From: UBA1715 sp036752345
GTDB lineage: Bacteria > Bacteroidota > Bacteroidia > Bacteroidales > UBA1715
NCBI GenBank assembly: GCA_036752345.1
Contig: DAIOSV010000003.1
Coordinates: 25,139 to 89,138, forward strand
Length of the DNA stretch: 64,000 bases
Direction: 5' to 3'
Below are positions 34,285 through 43,966 of the stretch, in pieces. Position 1 is the stretch's first letter; every line of letters begins with the position of its first letter. Both the position numbers and the translations under genes were made by a program. The notes beneath the pieces are model-generated. The model saw only the letters and a list, made by a program, of their open reading frames with translations, did no database searches and was not told where the DNA came from.

Positions 34285-34292
34285 TACATTTG
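34285..34292 (+). promoter_or_regulatory. -7 box TACATTTG for the YihY gene
   Basis: Matches TAnnTTTG, 20 nt before the ATG at 34313. Confidence 0.5.
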
Positions 34293-34312
34293 TATTATTA
34301 TTTGTACGTAAC

Positions 34313-35641
34313 ATGAAAACGCAAAAACAAGGTCGCATAGCTAAAATTATTCACTTTATCACGATAGACGTATGGAGCATTAATCTTGCGAAAGACACTG
34401 TTCGCCACTCCAAGCTGATTCGGTTGCTGCAAATCATGATTCTTTCGGGAAAAGAATTCATTCAAAAACGATATTTGGATAAAGCGTCTGCGCTTACCTA
34501 CTACACCATTCTTTCTATTGTGCCTATTGCCGCCATGGCGTTTGGTATAGGCAAAGGGTTCGGGTTCGACAAAAACATGGAGCAGTACCTAATTTCGCTC
34601 TTTGCCGACAAACAAGATATTGTAGACATGATTATTGAATTTAGCGAATCAATGCTTGCCAAAACGCAAGGTGGATTGATTGCCGGTATTGGTATTGTGG
34701 TATTGCTTTGGACGGTTATAAAAGTGATGGGCAACATAGAAAGTGCATTCAATGAAATTTGGTCGGTAAACAAACAACGCAGCTTCACTCGAAAACTGAG
34801 CGACTATCTTACCATTATGCTCCTCGCTCCTATCTGTTTGATTGTTTCATATAGTGTAACGTCGTACATCTCCGATTGGATTAGTACTATGGCGCAACAA
34901 ATTGAATGGGTAAGCAAATTCAATGGGCTCATTTCATTCGGAATGAAACTGCTTCCCTATAGTTTACTCTGGTTTGCTTTTGCCATATTATATCTTGTAA
35001 TGCCAAACACCAAAGTTGAATTTAAGGCAGCGTTGATTAGTGGAATCATTACTGGTATTGCGTTTCAAGTCATTCAATATTTCTATTTCGAATTTCAAGT
35101 TGGCGTTTCAAACTACAATGCTATATACGGAAGTTTTGCCGCCATTCCATTGTTTCTTGTTTGGTTGCAAATGTCATGGACCATCATTCTTCTTGGTGCC
35201 GGTATTGCGTATTCTATTCAGAATGTGAAAAACTTTGAATATGAAATGGAAGTATCCAAATTAAGCCCTCAACTCAAAACAAAATTGGCGCTTCTCATTC
35301 TTCATTCCATAACACAACGTTTTACCAATGCAGAACCACCGCAATCTTCTCTTGAAATTAGCGAAGACACAGAAATTCCGCATCGCATTACCAAACTTGT
35401 TCTTTCGGCCTTAGTTGATGCCGAATTGGTGCATGAAGTAAAAACAAGTGACGAGCAATCATTTGCCTACGCTCCTGCATTTGACATTGAAAAGATGGAC
35501 CTTCAGTCGTGCATAGACAAACTGCATACTGCAGGTATAAACCAACTGGAACTCAAAACAAGTGAGAGCTTTAATACTATAGCAAAAATCGTTGACAACT
35601 ATAAACTACCTGACAATGTAGGCATAACCGAAATTCCATGA
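34313..35641 (+). CDS. YihY/BrkB family inner-membrane protein
   Basis: 442 residues, member of the YihY/UPF0761 family once annotated as RNase BN. The N-terminal part has the conserved KASALTYYTILSIVP segment. About six transmembrane helices lie between residues 55 and 310, including GLIAGIGIVVLLWTVIKVMG, the Asn/Glu-rich FNEIW loop and SFAAIPLFLVWLQMSWTIILLGAG. A soluble C-terminal part (about 315-442) has a winged-helix-like look. Function is not established; transport or envelope roles have been proposed for the family. The stop overlaps the M28 peptidase start (ATGA). Confidence 0.85.
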   Translation: MKTQKQGRIAKIIHFITIDVWSINLAKDTVRHSKLIRLLQIMILSGKEFIQKRYLDKASALTYYTILSIVPIAAMAFGIGKGFGFDKNMEQYLISLFADKQDIVDMIIEFSESMLAKTQGGLIAGIGIVVLLWTVIKVMGNIESAFNEIWSVNKQRSFTRKLSDYLTIMLLAPICLIVSYSVTSYISDWISTMAQQIEWVSKFNGLISFGMKLLPYSLLWFAFAILYLVMPNTKVEFKAALISGIITGIAFQVIQYFYFEFQVGVSNYNAIYGSFAAIPLFLVWLQMSWTIILLGAGIAYSIQNVKNFEYEMEVSKLSPQLKTKLALLILHSITQRFTNAEPPQSSLEISEDTEIPHRITKLVLSALVDAELVHEVKTSDEQSFAYAPAFDIEKMDLQSCIDKLHTAGINQLELKTSESFNTIAKIVDNYKLPDNVGITEIP

Positions 35642-36945
35642 AACGTATCTGTGCAATAGTAGTATGTGTGTTTGGCCTTGGAGCTTGTCTGCAAGCCCAA
35701 ATGGCTACGGGTGCGCGCCACGTTGCACAACTTGCTTCGCAACGAATGTACGGACGCGGCTATGTGAACGATGGCATTGGCATTGCGGAACAGTATATTG
35801 ATTCTTGTTTCAGGACATACCACGTTCAACCATTTGAATACTATGGCAGCTACAACCAGTCTGTTTCATATCCGGTAAATGTATTCCCTAAAGAAATGAG
35901 TCTCTCGCTTGACGGGTTTCAACTCATTCCGGGACAAGATTTTTTGATTGATGCCATTAGTTGCGGCGGCAATGCTATGCTCAAATGCGTTCCGTTTGAC
36001 CCCCAAGATTTACACGACGTTGCCGCAAATAGAAACGTTCAAGAGCTAAAGAAGAAATTCAATTTAAAATATGCTAATGTATGCCTTGTGTTCAACGAAA
36101 CAGACACATCGTTTACCACAAAAGAAATCAATATCATCAACCAATGGATAGAAATGGACTTATGCTGGTCGGGAGCGTACGTGATAGGAGGCATTCTTAC
36201 CATTACCAACAAAAAACTTACCCACAACATAGCCAGCACCTATGGGAACGTTCCCCACTTTATTGTTTCGGACAAAAACATTCCTTCTAAGAAATTCAAA
36301 ATGGTACAATTCAATGCCACGCAACGACTCGACACTGTACATACAGCGAATGTGTGCGGTTTTATTGAAGGTACTGATACCACCGCAGGATTTATTGTAC
36401 TTACTGCACACTACGACCACCTGGGTATGATGGGACAACAGACCACGTTTCACGGGGCAAACGATAACGCAAGCGGCGTGGCTATGCTGCTAACCCTTGC
36501 AGAATACTATAGTAAAAACAAACCTCGCAAGAGCATTATATTCATTGCAACCTGTGGCGAAGAGCTCGGATTGCTTGGTGCAAAAGCACTCGTAGCAGAC
36601 CCACCTTTTGAATTGGGAGATGTTGATTTTCTGATAAACATAGACATAGCCGGCACAGGCGACCAGGGTATTGGCGTGGTAAATGGCAAAACATTTTCAA
36701 ACCAATATGAACTACTCAGCACAATTAACAACGAGAAACACTATGTTTCCAACATAAAAGCACGTGGCGAAGCATGCAATAGCGACCATTGCCCATTCTA
36801 TCAGAAAAACGTACCATGCTTTTTTATCTACACCGAAGGTGGCACACAAGCCTATCACGACATATACGACAACGCAGAAACACTGCCACTATCCAAATTC
36901 AACGACGTATTTCACCTATTAACTGATTTCATAGAGAAATTGTAA
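35638..36945 (+). CDS. Exported M28 family zinc aminopeptidase
   Basis: 435 residues with a signal peptide (MKRICAIVVCVFGLGACLQAQ; Gln at the likely +1), so periplasmic or secreted. The di-zinc peptidase core shows the ordered ligands: TAHYDHLG (His, Asp), GANDNASGVAML (bridging Asp), CGEELGLLGA (catalytic and ligand Glu), NIDIAG (Asp) and YHDIYDN (His). It probably removes N-terminal amino acids from peptides. It starts within the last codon of the YihY gene, so both are one transcript. Confidence 0.88.
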   Translation: MKRICAIVVCVFGLGACLQAQMATGARHVAQLASQRMYGRGYVNDGIGIAEQYIDSCFRTYHVQPFEYYGSYNQSVSYPVNVFPKEMSLSLDGFQLIPGQDFLIDAISCGGNAMLKCVPFDPQDLHDVAANRNVQELKKKFNLKYANVCLVFNETDTSFTTKEINIINQWIEMDLCWSGAYVIGGILTITNKKLTHNIASTYGNVPHFIVSDKNIPSKKFKMVQFNATQRLDTVHTANVCGFIEGTDTTAGFIVLTAHYDHLGMMGQQTTFHGANDNASGVAMLLTLAEYYSKNKPRKSIIFIATCGEELGLLGAKALVADPPFELGDVDFLINIDIAGTGDQGIGVVNGKTFSNQYELLSTINNEKHYVSNIKARGEACNSDHCPFYQKNVPCFFIYTEGGTQAYHDIYDNAETLPLSKFNDVFHLLTDFIEKL

Positions 36946-37014
36946 AATCAGCGACGGGATTATTTTATTGCGTCTCTACAACAACGTACGCAATTCGTGT
37001 ATGGCAAACAAAAC

Positions 37015-37638
37015 CTATTGTTTCACAACCTTTTGCGAATAGGTTGTACCGTCGTTGCATTCAACGGTTACCACATACACACTGGGGGTAACTGATAACG
37101 GAACAACCACTTCATTTGCATTGAAATATTGTTCGGTTACAATCTGATTATTGGCTGATGCTACCGTGATTTTCGTTATAGTATGCGGAGCTCGTGCATG
37201 CACCGCATTGATAAATGGTGTGGGATACACTACTATCGATTCCGTTTCGTTTGTTGGAACTGCCGTTTGGGCGGCTTTAATTTCTATTGGAAAATCCTTC
37301 AACTCTCCTTGGTTTACTATCTCAAACGTGGTATCTACGTTGTAGATTGTGTTTGTACGCGAATCCCAATAACGAATAGTTGCCTTCTCGTTTGCTGCAC
37401 CAAAGTGAACAACAGCCGAAACCTTCGACGTATCGTTGCGCATCAAAACCGGCACTGCCATTCGGCACTCATTGCCCACGAATATGCCCACCAAGTCGGT
37501 TGTGGCAGCATTGTGACCATTTACGGTAACAATGCCCGTAAAAACCATAGACGTTTCGTGGTTCACCTTCTGCCATCCTGGTTGAGCCGCCAACGACGCA
37601 CTAACCATACACGCTACTATCGTCAATAACTGTTTCAT
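37015..37638 (-). CDS. Small T9SS cargo protein with type A C-terminal sorting domain
   Basis: 207 residues. The signal peptide ends SLAAQ. The N-terminal domain (about 20-115) contains VGIFVGNECRMAVP and FGAANEKATIRYWD, a beta-sandwich-like module of unknown role. The last ~75 residues (VYPTPFINAVHA, ITKITVASANNQIV, SVYVVTVEC, ending YSQKVVKQ) fit the type IX secretion C-terminal signal. It would be exported across the outer membrane and surface-attached or released. The ATG overlaps the stop of the DUF4197 lipoprotein gene by one base. Confidence 0.8.
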   Translation of the reverse strand: MKQLLTIVACMVSASLAAQPGWQKVNHETSMVFTGIVTVNGHNAATTDLVGIFVGNECRMAVPVLMRNDTSKVSAVVHFGAANEKATIRYWDSRTNTIYNVDTTFEIVNQGELKDFPIEIKAAQTAVPTNETESIVVYPTPFINAVHARAPHTITKITVASANNQIVTEQYFNANEVVVPLSVTPSVYVVTVECNDGTTYSQKVVKQ

Positions 37639-38501
37639 TATATTGCTGTTGAATTTGTTCCCGTTTCTGCTACGGAAGTAATAGAACCAAATACCTTACG
37701 AATGATGTCGCTTGCCCATTGGAACGGATTACGACGAATAGCACGTTCTTGCTCGCCTACTTTTATAAACAAGCCATCAAGCGCCTTTCCCGTAACAAGT
37801 TCTCCAAGATTCGGATTTACTTCGTTGAAAAGCAAATCATCTCTTCCCGCTAATGTTGCTGCCAATCGTGCAGCTGTACCATATTGAGATACAAAACCAT
37901 TATAGTTTGCGGTAACGGCATTCCACATATCAGCAGCAGATTCGTTGCCGACAAATGGTTTATCCAATGCTGTATTCATTTTCGGAGAAAAAGCAGCTAG
38001 CAAATCACCATAGGTTTGGTTTTTCAAATATTTCGTAGCAGCCAACGAATCAAATCCTTCTGCTTTGGTCAAGTCGTTAGGAACTTCGCCATTCAATATC
38101 TGCCATCCGTCGCTGATGCTCAAATTGGTAATAGCATCGGTAAATATTGGCTTGGCATCGGCGGCAGCATCTTCGGCCGAACGGTTGATTGCTAATTCAA
38201 GATTTTCAAGTTTGCTATCAATAATAGAGGCAGCAGCAGGTGAAATTTGTCTCACAAATTCCATTGCTTGGCGAAGCGTGTCTACTTGTTTCGGGAGAGG
38301 AATTCGCATCAACGGATTAGCATAATATCCATCTTCTTGTGATAATTCCGTAGTTGATGAATCAGTACCGATTTTGAGTGCCGTTTTCAACCCTTCCACT
38401 ACGTCGGTAGTAGAAACAGTGCTATCAGAAAGAATATCATCACACGACGTAAAACCAAAGGCTACGGCAATCAGTGCAATATAAATTTTTTGGATCTTCA
38501 T
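37638..38501 (-). CDS. DUF4197 lipoprotein
   Basis: 287 residues from MKIQKIYIAL at 38501. Lipobox FTSC with Cys20, so a lipid-anchored envelope protein. DUF4197 features are visible: EGLKTALKIGTD near the start, PLMRIPLPKQVD, ATKYLKNQTYGDLLAAFSPKM and VTANYNGF. Function unknown. A TAATTTTG -7 box at 38523-38530 lies upstream, back-to-back with the nth promoter. Co-transcribed with the T9SS cargo gene. Confidence 0.85.
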   Translation of the reverse strand: MKIQKIYIALIAVAFGFTSCDDILSDSTVSTTDVVEGLKTALKIGTDSSTTELSQEDGYYANPLMRIPLPKQVDTLRQAMEFVRQISPAAASIIDSKLENLELAINRSAEDAAADAKPIFTDAITNLSISDGWQILNGEVPNDLTKAEGFDSLAATKYLKNQTYGDLLAAFSPKMNTALDKPFVGNESAADMWNAVTANYNGFVSQYGTAARLAATLAGRDDLLFNEVNPNLGELVTGKALDGLFIKVGEQERAIRRNPFQWASDIIRKVFGSITSVAETGTNSTAI

Positions 38502-38522
38502 TATTTTTAGATTTATACGTTT

Positions 38523-38549
38523 CAAAATTAATTCATTTACCTAAATTTG
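38523..38549. promoter_or_regulatory. Divergent -7 boxes for the DUF4197 gene and nth
   Basis: Minus-strand TAATTTTG at 38530-38523 serves the DUF4197 gene and plus-strand TAAATTTG at 38542-38549 serves nth. The latter overlaps an in-frame TTG at 38547, which rules that codon out as the nth start. Confidence 0.55.
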
Positions 38550-38570
38550 AAAAAGAATTTATCATTAAAT

Positions 38571-39236
38571 ATGACTCTGGCAGAAAAATATACCTATTGT
38601 ATTGAACGCTTTGCAAAAGTAATGCCAAACCCGAAAACCGAGTTAGACTACAAAACGCCTTTTGAGTTGCTTGTTGCAGTTATTCTCTCTGCTCAATGTA
38701 CCGACAAACGAGTGAATATGATAACGCCTGCGCTTTTGAAGGCATATCCCACTCCACAGGCAATGGCAGAAGCGAGTGAAGATGATATTTTCAATTTCAT
38801 TAAAACATGTTCGTACCCAAAAGCCAAGGCAAAACACGTGCATGAAATGGCACAAATGCTTCACAGCAAATTTCACGATGTGATACCCGACGATGTGGAC
38901 CTGATGCAACAACTTCCGGGCGTGGGCCGAAAGACGGCAAACGTGATGGCTGCGGTAGTGTTTCACAAACCGGCCATGGCGGTTGATACCCACGTGTTTC
39001 GCGTTTCGGCACGAATTGGCTTGGTACACAATGCAAAAACGCCTCTCGAGACCGAGAAACAACTCATGAAACACATTCCGTCGGAACTGGTTCACGATAT
39101 GCACCATTGGCTCATACTTCACGGCCGATATACGTGCAAAGCCATCAATCCCGACTGCGCGCACTGCCCTATTACTGAGGCTTGCGCAATGTTCAATCAC
39201 GAAAATAAACAGACTAACGATTTGACAATTTTTTAA
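38571..39236 (+). CDS. nth: Endonuclease III (DNA glycosylase/AP lyase)
   Basis: Removes oxidised pyrimidines in base excision repair. 221 residues from ATG 38571. The helix-hairpin-helix LPGVGRKTANV has catalytic Lys121, the catalytic Asp139 is in VDTHVFRV, and the [4Fe-4S] ligands are Cys189, Cys196, Cys199 and Cys205 (C-x6-C-x2-C-x5-C). nadE follows after 2 nt, in a nth-nadE-nuclease operon. Confidence 0.95.
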   Translation: MTLAEKYTYCIERFAKVMPNPKTELDYKTPFELLVAVILSAQCTDKRVNMITPALLKAYPTPQAMAEASEDDIFNFIKTCSYPKAKAKHVHEMAQMLHSKFHDVIPDDVDLMQQLPGVGRKTANVMAAVVFHKPAMAVDTHVFRVSARIGLVHNAKTPLETEKQLMKHIPSELVHDMHHWLILHGRYTCKAINPDCAHCPITEACAMFNHENKQTNDLTIF

Positions 39237-39238
39237 CA

Positions 39239-40786
39239 ATGAAAATAGCACTAGCACAACAAAATTATTCCATTGGTGACTTTGGAAAGAATGCCTCAAA
39301 AATTTTACAAGCAATGTTTGAAGCACGCCAACAAGGCGCCGATATGATTGTATTCCCGGAAATGAGTGTCTGCGGTTCGTTCCCCTATGACTTACTTCTT
39401 CAAGAAGATTTTATGGAAACCACCATGCAAGTATTGCAACGCATAGCAAGCGAGACCTACGGCATTATTGTACTCGTAGGCTGCCCGTCGTATAGCACCG
39501 ACGATAACGAGAAAAAAGTGTACGACTCGGTACTTCTTATTGAAAACGGCACTATTACCCGTCGATTCAACAAAAAGCAACTCACACTCAACGAGCAAGC
39601 CTATTTTGTGACCGACAACGAGCCGAACTATTTTGAGTTTAAAAACAAGAAAATAGCCGTATGCGTGGGCAATGACGCTCCCGAAGAAATTGACGGCATT
39701 TCGTTAGCAATCAATTGTACTGCGAAAACGTACGTACACAAGGACAGTGCAAAAGATTTGCAATTCTCAAAATGCACATACCCCGTAGTTTCAATAAACC
39801 AATGCGGAGCCAATACCGAAAACACCTACGAAGGACATTCCTTTGTGCTAGACAAACAAGGAAACTGCATTGTGCAACTTCCTTATTTTGAACAAACACT
39901 TGCCTATTTCGAAACTGAAAAAGAATATCAACCTATAGCAGAAGAACAACCGAATACCATTGCCCTACTGCACGATGCTTTGGTAATGGGTATACGTGAC
40001 TATTTTAGAAAAAATAACTTTACCACCGCCACGCTCGGACTTTCGGGTGGAATTGATTCGGCGGTAGTGCTCGCATTGGCATCTGAAGCCATTGGAAGCG
40101 AAAACATACGCGTATTGCTGTTGCCGTCGGAATATTCAACCTCACACTCCGTGACCGATGCTGAAGTACTTGCCAAAAACCTGAACGTAACGTATGACGT
40201 AGTTCCTATCAAAGACATATACAGCACGTCACTCAATACACTTGCGCCACTCTTTGGCGATATGCCATTTTCGGTAGCAGAAGAAAACCTGCAATCACGC
40301 ATACGCGGAGTTCTTTTGATGGCAGTGAGCAACAAATTCGGAAACATATTGCTCAACACCTCAAACAAAAGCGAGATAGCCGTGGGCTATGGTACACTCT
40401 ATGGCGACACAAACGGGAGCCTTTCAGTGCTCGGCGATGTGTACAAAACCGATGTGTACGCACTTGCTCGATACATCAACCGTGACAAAGAAATTATTCC
40501 TACCAACACCATCACTAAAGCACCTTCGGCAGAACTTCGTCCTGACCAACAAGACTCAGATTCTCTGCCAGATTACGACACATTGGACGCAATTTTGTAC
40601 CAGTACATTGAAGCCGAAAAAAGCGAAAAAGAACTGTACAAAATGGACGTTAAAAAAGAAACAATAGACAAAACTCTCCGTTTGGTAAAACGATGTGAAT
40701 ATAAACGTCAACAACTTTGCCCGGCTATTCGTGTTTCAGAGAAACCATTCGCACAACGACACATTCCGTTGATAGCGAAATTTTAA
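39239..40786 (+). CDS. nadE: NAD+ synthetase with degenerate N-terminal glutaminase (nitrilase) domain
   Basis: Amidates nicotinate adenine dinucleotide to NAD+. 515 residues. The C-terminal synthetase domain is intact: ATP-binding SGGIDSA at 269-275, LLNTSNKSEIAVGYGTLYGD and PPSAELRP-like APSAELRP. The N-terminal nitrilase domain keeps Glu41 (FPEMSVCG) and the Lys near 112-113. The catalytic-Cys motif, normally ICED(L/I)W, reads VGND here (143-146), so Gly144 aligns with the nucleophile; a Cys sits two residues earlier. The loop after it is shortened and the usual NxxASPF-type block is absent. Glutamine use is therefore doubtful and ammonia dependence is inferred. Confidence 0.9.
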   Translation: MKIALAQQNYSIGDFGKNASKILQAMFEARQQGADMIVFPEMSVCGSFPYDLLLQEDFMETTMQVLQRIASETYGIIVLVGCPSYSTDDNEKKVYDSVLLIENGTITRRFNKKQLTLNEQAYFVTDNEPNYFEFKNKKIAVCVGNDAPEEIDGISLAINCTAKTYVHKDSAKDLQFSKCTYPVVSINQCGANTENTYEGHSFVLDKQGNCIVQLPYFEQTLAYFETEKEYQPIAEEQPNTIALLHDALVMGIRDYFRKNNFTTATLGLSGGIDSAVVLALASEAIGSENIRVLLLPSEYSTSHSVTDAEVLAKNLNVTYDVVPIKDIYSTSLNTLAPLFGDMPFSVAEENLQSRIRGVLLMAVSNKFGNILLNTSNKSEIAVGYGTLYGDTNGSLSVLGDVYKTDVYALARYINRDKEIIPTNTITKAPSAELRPDQQDSDSLPDYDTLDAILYQYIEAEKSEKELYKMDVKKETIDKTLRLVKRCEYKRQQLCPAIRVSEKPFAQRHIPLIAKF

Positions 40787-40819
40787 TTTTTTGAATAAAA
40801 TCGAACCTAAAAAACCGAT

Positions 40820-43672
40820 ATGACCTCTTTCATCGACCTTTGCGTTACCGACATATTGCAGAAACACCGTGAAAACCTTTTAAATACAACGGTAGTGTTT
40901 CCGAGCAAGCGTGCTATGGTATTCTTCAAACGATCGATGCAAACGCACATATCGCAGATGGTATTCCTGCCAAAACTCTCGACTATACAGGAATTTTGCC
41001 TCGAAAAACAAAATGCTACCATTCCCGATGATTTTACCTTGGTGCATTTGCTCTACCAGTCATATCGGACCTTTGCCAAAACCACCGAGACCCTAGAAGA
41101 CTTCTACCCGTGGGGCGAAATGCTTCTCTCCGATTTTGACGACATAGACAAATACAAAATCAATGCGAAAGATTTGTTCACCAACATTGCCGACATTAAG
41201 GACATAGAGTCGTTGTTTGACTATTTGAACGAAGAGCAAAAAAAGATAATCAGCGACTTTTGGGACACGACAAAAATACCAACAAAGTCAAGCGAAAACG
41301 ATGTACGCAAAAACTTCCTAAACCTATGGAAACTATTGCCGTCAATTTATACCGATTTCACACAAAAACTACAAGAACAGCACCTTTGCTACGAAGGAAT
41401 GGCTATTCGTTCCGTAGCAGAGCTACCTGTGGAAGAAAAGGCAGAACTATTTGGCAACAAAACCTACTTGTTCATAGGATTCAATGCCTTGAGTGAATGC
41501 GAGAAATCACTATTTTCATTTCTCCAAAATCGCAAGCAGGCCTTTTTCTATTGGGACTACGACACGTATTACAAGCAAGACCAAAGCCACGAAGCAGGCA
41601 TTTTTATCCGCAAGAATCTACAAGAATTTAAAAACGAATTGGACGAAAGCAATTTTTCCAATTTTCTCCACGACAAAACCATACAATTGGTAAAAGCACC
41701 AAACGAATTGGCACAGGCAAAATATTGCAGTGAGGTACTAAAAAACGCCACCGTAGAAGATACCGCCATAGTGCTTGCCGATGAGAAATTGATAGTTCCT
41801 ATTTTGAATTCTATTCCGCCGGATATCAAATACAATATTACGTTGGGCTATCCTATCCGTTCTTCTGCGGCATACACTCTATTTGAGTCCATTTTAGACT
41901 TATATGTAAACGTAAGCTCCAACGCATTTTATTACAAAGACGTTCTGCGCATCTGCGAGAATTCACTCTTTTCTCTTGAAAATCAAAAGAATGCAATCAG
42001 CCTGCGCTCTAAAATTGTAAAAGAAAAAAAAATCACTATTCCCCAAAAAGAATGTGTAGAAGTGAGCAAGTTTGATTACATTTTCAAAGCTGACGTGCAA
42101 ACCGACACGTATGTTAATTCGCTCAAAGAGACCATTATAGAATTCTCTACGCAGAATGCTCTTGACGATATTGACAAAAGTATTTTTTACACCATATACA
42201 CCGAACTTGCTGCATTGCAAACCGTGATAGATGGCCAGCATATTCATTTTGAGCGAATTTCATTCATAAATAATCTCCTCAAAAAATCACTGCAAAACAA
42301 AACGATAGCCATAGCCGGAGAGCCTTTGGAAGGTCTGCAAGTTATGGGTATTTTGGAAGCCCGTATGCTCGATTTCAAAAACCTAATACTGACTTCAGTA
42401 ACCGACGAAAACCTACCGAAAACATCGACCGGTGGTTCGTTTATCCCGTATAACCTGCGTGTGGCGTTTGGTATGCCTACCATCAAAGAGCAGTCGGCAA
42501 TGTATTCGTACTATTTTTACCGTTTGCTCCAACGTTCCGAAAATATTACTCTACTTTACAGCGAGAGTTCGGGCGAAAACAAAGCAGAAAAAAGCAGATT
42601 TATACTTCAGCTGCTCTATGAAAGTCCGTTCAAAAACCTTTCGGACGGGAAAAATAATCCCAACAAGAAATTTTCAGGCATACAGGAAACGGAATACTAT
42701 TACACTATTTCGCCAAACAATGCAATTGAATATTCATCGGCGCATACCGGTAATGAAATTGAAACATTCGTTCGCGATATCAAAAGTACCCGAAAGCTAT
42801 CACCAACGGCGCTCATAAAATTCATACAATGCGAACGGCAATTCTATTTTTCAGCCATTAAAGGATTGCGAAAACCGCAAGACTTTGAAGAATTGCCGCA
42901 AGCCGTGGATATCGGTAACTATTTCCATACGGCAATGGAAACCATTTACAAACCCTACGTAAACAAAGAAGTTACTCCTGCCATAATTGACGCCATACTC
43001 AAAGACCAAGACGCCTTGAAGCAGGTTTTGACTGATGCAATGAAGCAAAACAATGCTCCGCAAAACGTACGAGACCAGAATAGCAAAGAATTTTTGACAT
43101 TACTCAAACGCATCAACAACTTTTTGGAAGCAGAAAAGCAAAAACCATTTACCATTGTTGCGCTTGAAAGCGATGAAGCCCAGTTACTGCTACCCAACGG
43201 CATCAACATTGGCGGGCGTATAGACCGGCTCGACTTCTGCCAAGGCGTGTACCGCATTGTTGACTACAAAACCGGCAATTGTAATGAAGAAAAACTTCGA
43301 AAAAAAATTAGCATACAAGACATAGAAACACTGTTTACGAAAAATAAAACATACCCCAAAGAAGCGTTTCAAGCCTTGTTTTATGCATATATTTTCAAAA
43401 AATTACATTCTGAAAATTCCTACCAACCAAATCTGTTTTTTATACAACTCTTTGGAAACGATGCTAATAAGACCACTCTTGATATAGGTGGTGAAGAACT
43501 TATTACATTTGACGGTGAACTGCTCACACAGTTCGAAGAAAAATTACTACAACTGACCAATGCCATGATAAGCGCCGAACAGGAATTTGAACTTACCACA
43601 ATTGCCGATACGTGTACCTACTGCGACTTTAAAGCATTTTGTAACAAAGAAACTAACGAAGCCTCTTTTTAG
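40820..43672 (+). CDS. AddB/RexB-like PD-(D/E)XK nuclease
   Basis: 950 residues, member of the AddB-like family of Bacteroidota. The N-terminal half resembles an inactive helicase (TTVVFPSKRAMVFFKR near the start, no Walker A). The C-terminal nuclease domain starts at KLSPTALIKFIQCERQFYFS; the catalytic block is GGRIDRLDFCQGVYRIVDYKTG (Asp and the D-Y-K motif), then QALFYAYIF, and a terminal CTYCDFKAFC. The first Cys plus these three give the four ligands of an AddB/Cas4-type iron-sulfur cluster. No addA helicase is adjacent. 33 nt after nadE, so probably in the nth operon. Confidence 0.85.
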   Translation: MTSFIDLCVTDILQKHRENLLNTTVVFPSKRAMVFFKRSMQTHISQMVFLPKLSTIQEFCLEKQNATIPDDFTLVHLLYQSYRTFAKTTETLEDFYPWGEMLLSDFDDIDKYKINAKDLFTNIADIKDIESLFDYLNEEQKKIISDFWDTTKIPTKSSENDVRKNFLNLWKLLPSIYTDFTQKLQEQHLCYEGMAIRSVAELPVEEKAELFGNKTYLFIGFNALSECEKSLFSFLQNRKQAFFYWDYDTYYKQDQSHEAGIFIRKNLQEFKNELDESNFSNFLHDKTIQLVKAPNELAQAKYCSEVLKNATVEDTAIVLADEKLIVPILNSIPPDIKYNITLGYPIRSSAAYTLFESILDLYVNVSSNAFYYKDVLRICENSLFSLENQKNAISLRSKIVKEKKITIPQKECVEVSKFDYIFKADVQTDTYVNSLKETIIEFSTQNALDDIDKSIFYTIYTELAALQTVIDGQHIHFERISFINNLLKKSLQNKTIAIAGEPLEGLQVMGILEARMLDFKNLILTSVTDENLPKTSTGGSFIPYNLRVAFGMPTIKEQSAMYSYYFYRLLQRSENITLLYSESSGENKAEKSRFILQLLYESPFKNLSDGKNNPNKKFSGIQETEYYYTISPNNAIEYSSAHTGNEIETFVRDIKSTRKLSPTALIKFIQCERQFYFSAIKGLRKPQDFEELPQAVDIGNYFHTAMETIYKPYVNKEVTPAIIDAILKDQDALKQVLTDAMKQNNAPQNVRDQNSKEFLTLLKRINNFLEAEKQKPFTIVALESDEAQLLLPNGINIGGRIDRLDFCQGVYRIVDYKTGNCNEEKLRKKISIQDIETLFTKNKTYPKEAFQALFYAYIFKKLHSENSYQPNLFFIQLFGNDANKTTLDIGGEELITFDGELLTQFEEKLLQLTNAMISAEQEFELTTIADTCTYCDFKAFCNKETNEASF

Positions 43673-43692
43673 AGAACGGCAACAACCATCAG

Positions 43693-43938
43693 TTATGGTT
43701 CTAATAAATTGCGCATAATAGCCAACTCATGCATTTTGGCTCCGTACTCTTCATCTAAAGCTTCCATATTCTCGAGCTTTTCTTGTTTTTCCGAAACACC
43801 CGGACTATTGTCATCAGCCGGTATACTATCCAAATACGCACGCAATTCGGCCATTTCTTTAAAAAGAAGTTCCCGCTTTCTGCGATACAATTCAATTTGT
43901 TCTAAACATTGGCAATATTCTAAATCTTGATTCTCCAT
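43693..43938 (-). CDS. Small coiled-coil protein, unknown
   Basis: 81 residues, acidic, mostly two predicted helices (CLEQIELYRRKRELLFKEM and KLENMEALDEEYGAKMHEL) separated by a Pro/Asp/Ser turn. It looks like an antiparallel coiled coil and is cytosolic. Not recognised. Codon use and the ATG position look like a real gene, and it is isolated between convergent and divergent neighbours. Confidence 0.6.
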   Translation of the reverse strand: MENQDLEYCQCLEQIELYRRKRELLFKEMAELRAYLDSIPADDNSPGVSEKQEKLENMEALDEEYGAKMHELAIMRNLLEP

Positions 43939-43966
43939 TTTTGTATTTTTACACGAATTAACAAAC

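Noticed and set aside
38643..39326. 227-codon frame opposite nth and the start of nadE
   Set aside because: Runs antisense across two well-defined genes; Cys/His/Arg-rich composition typical of a shadow frame.
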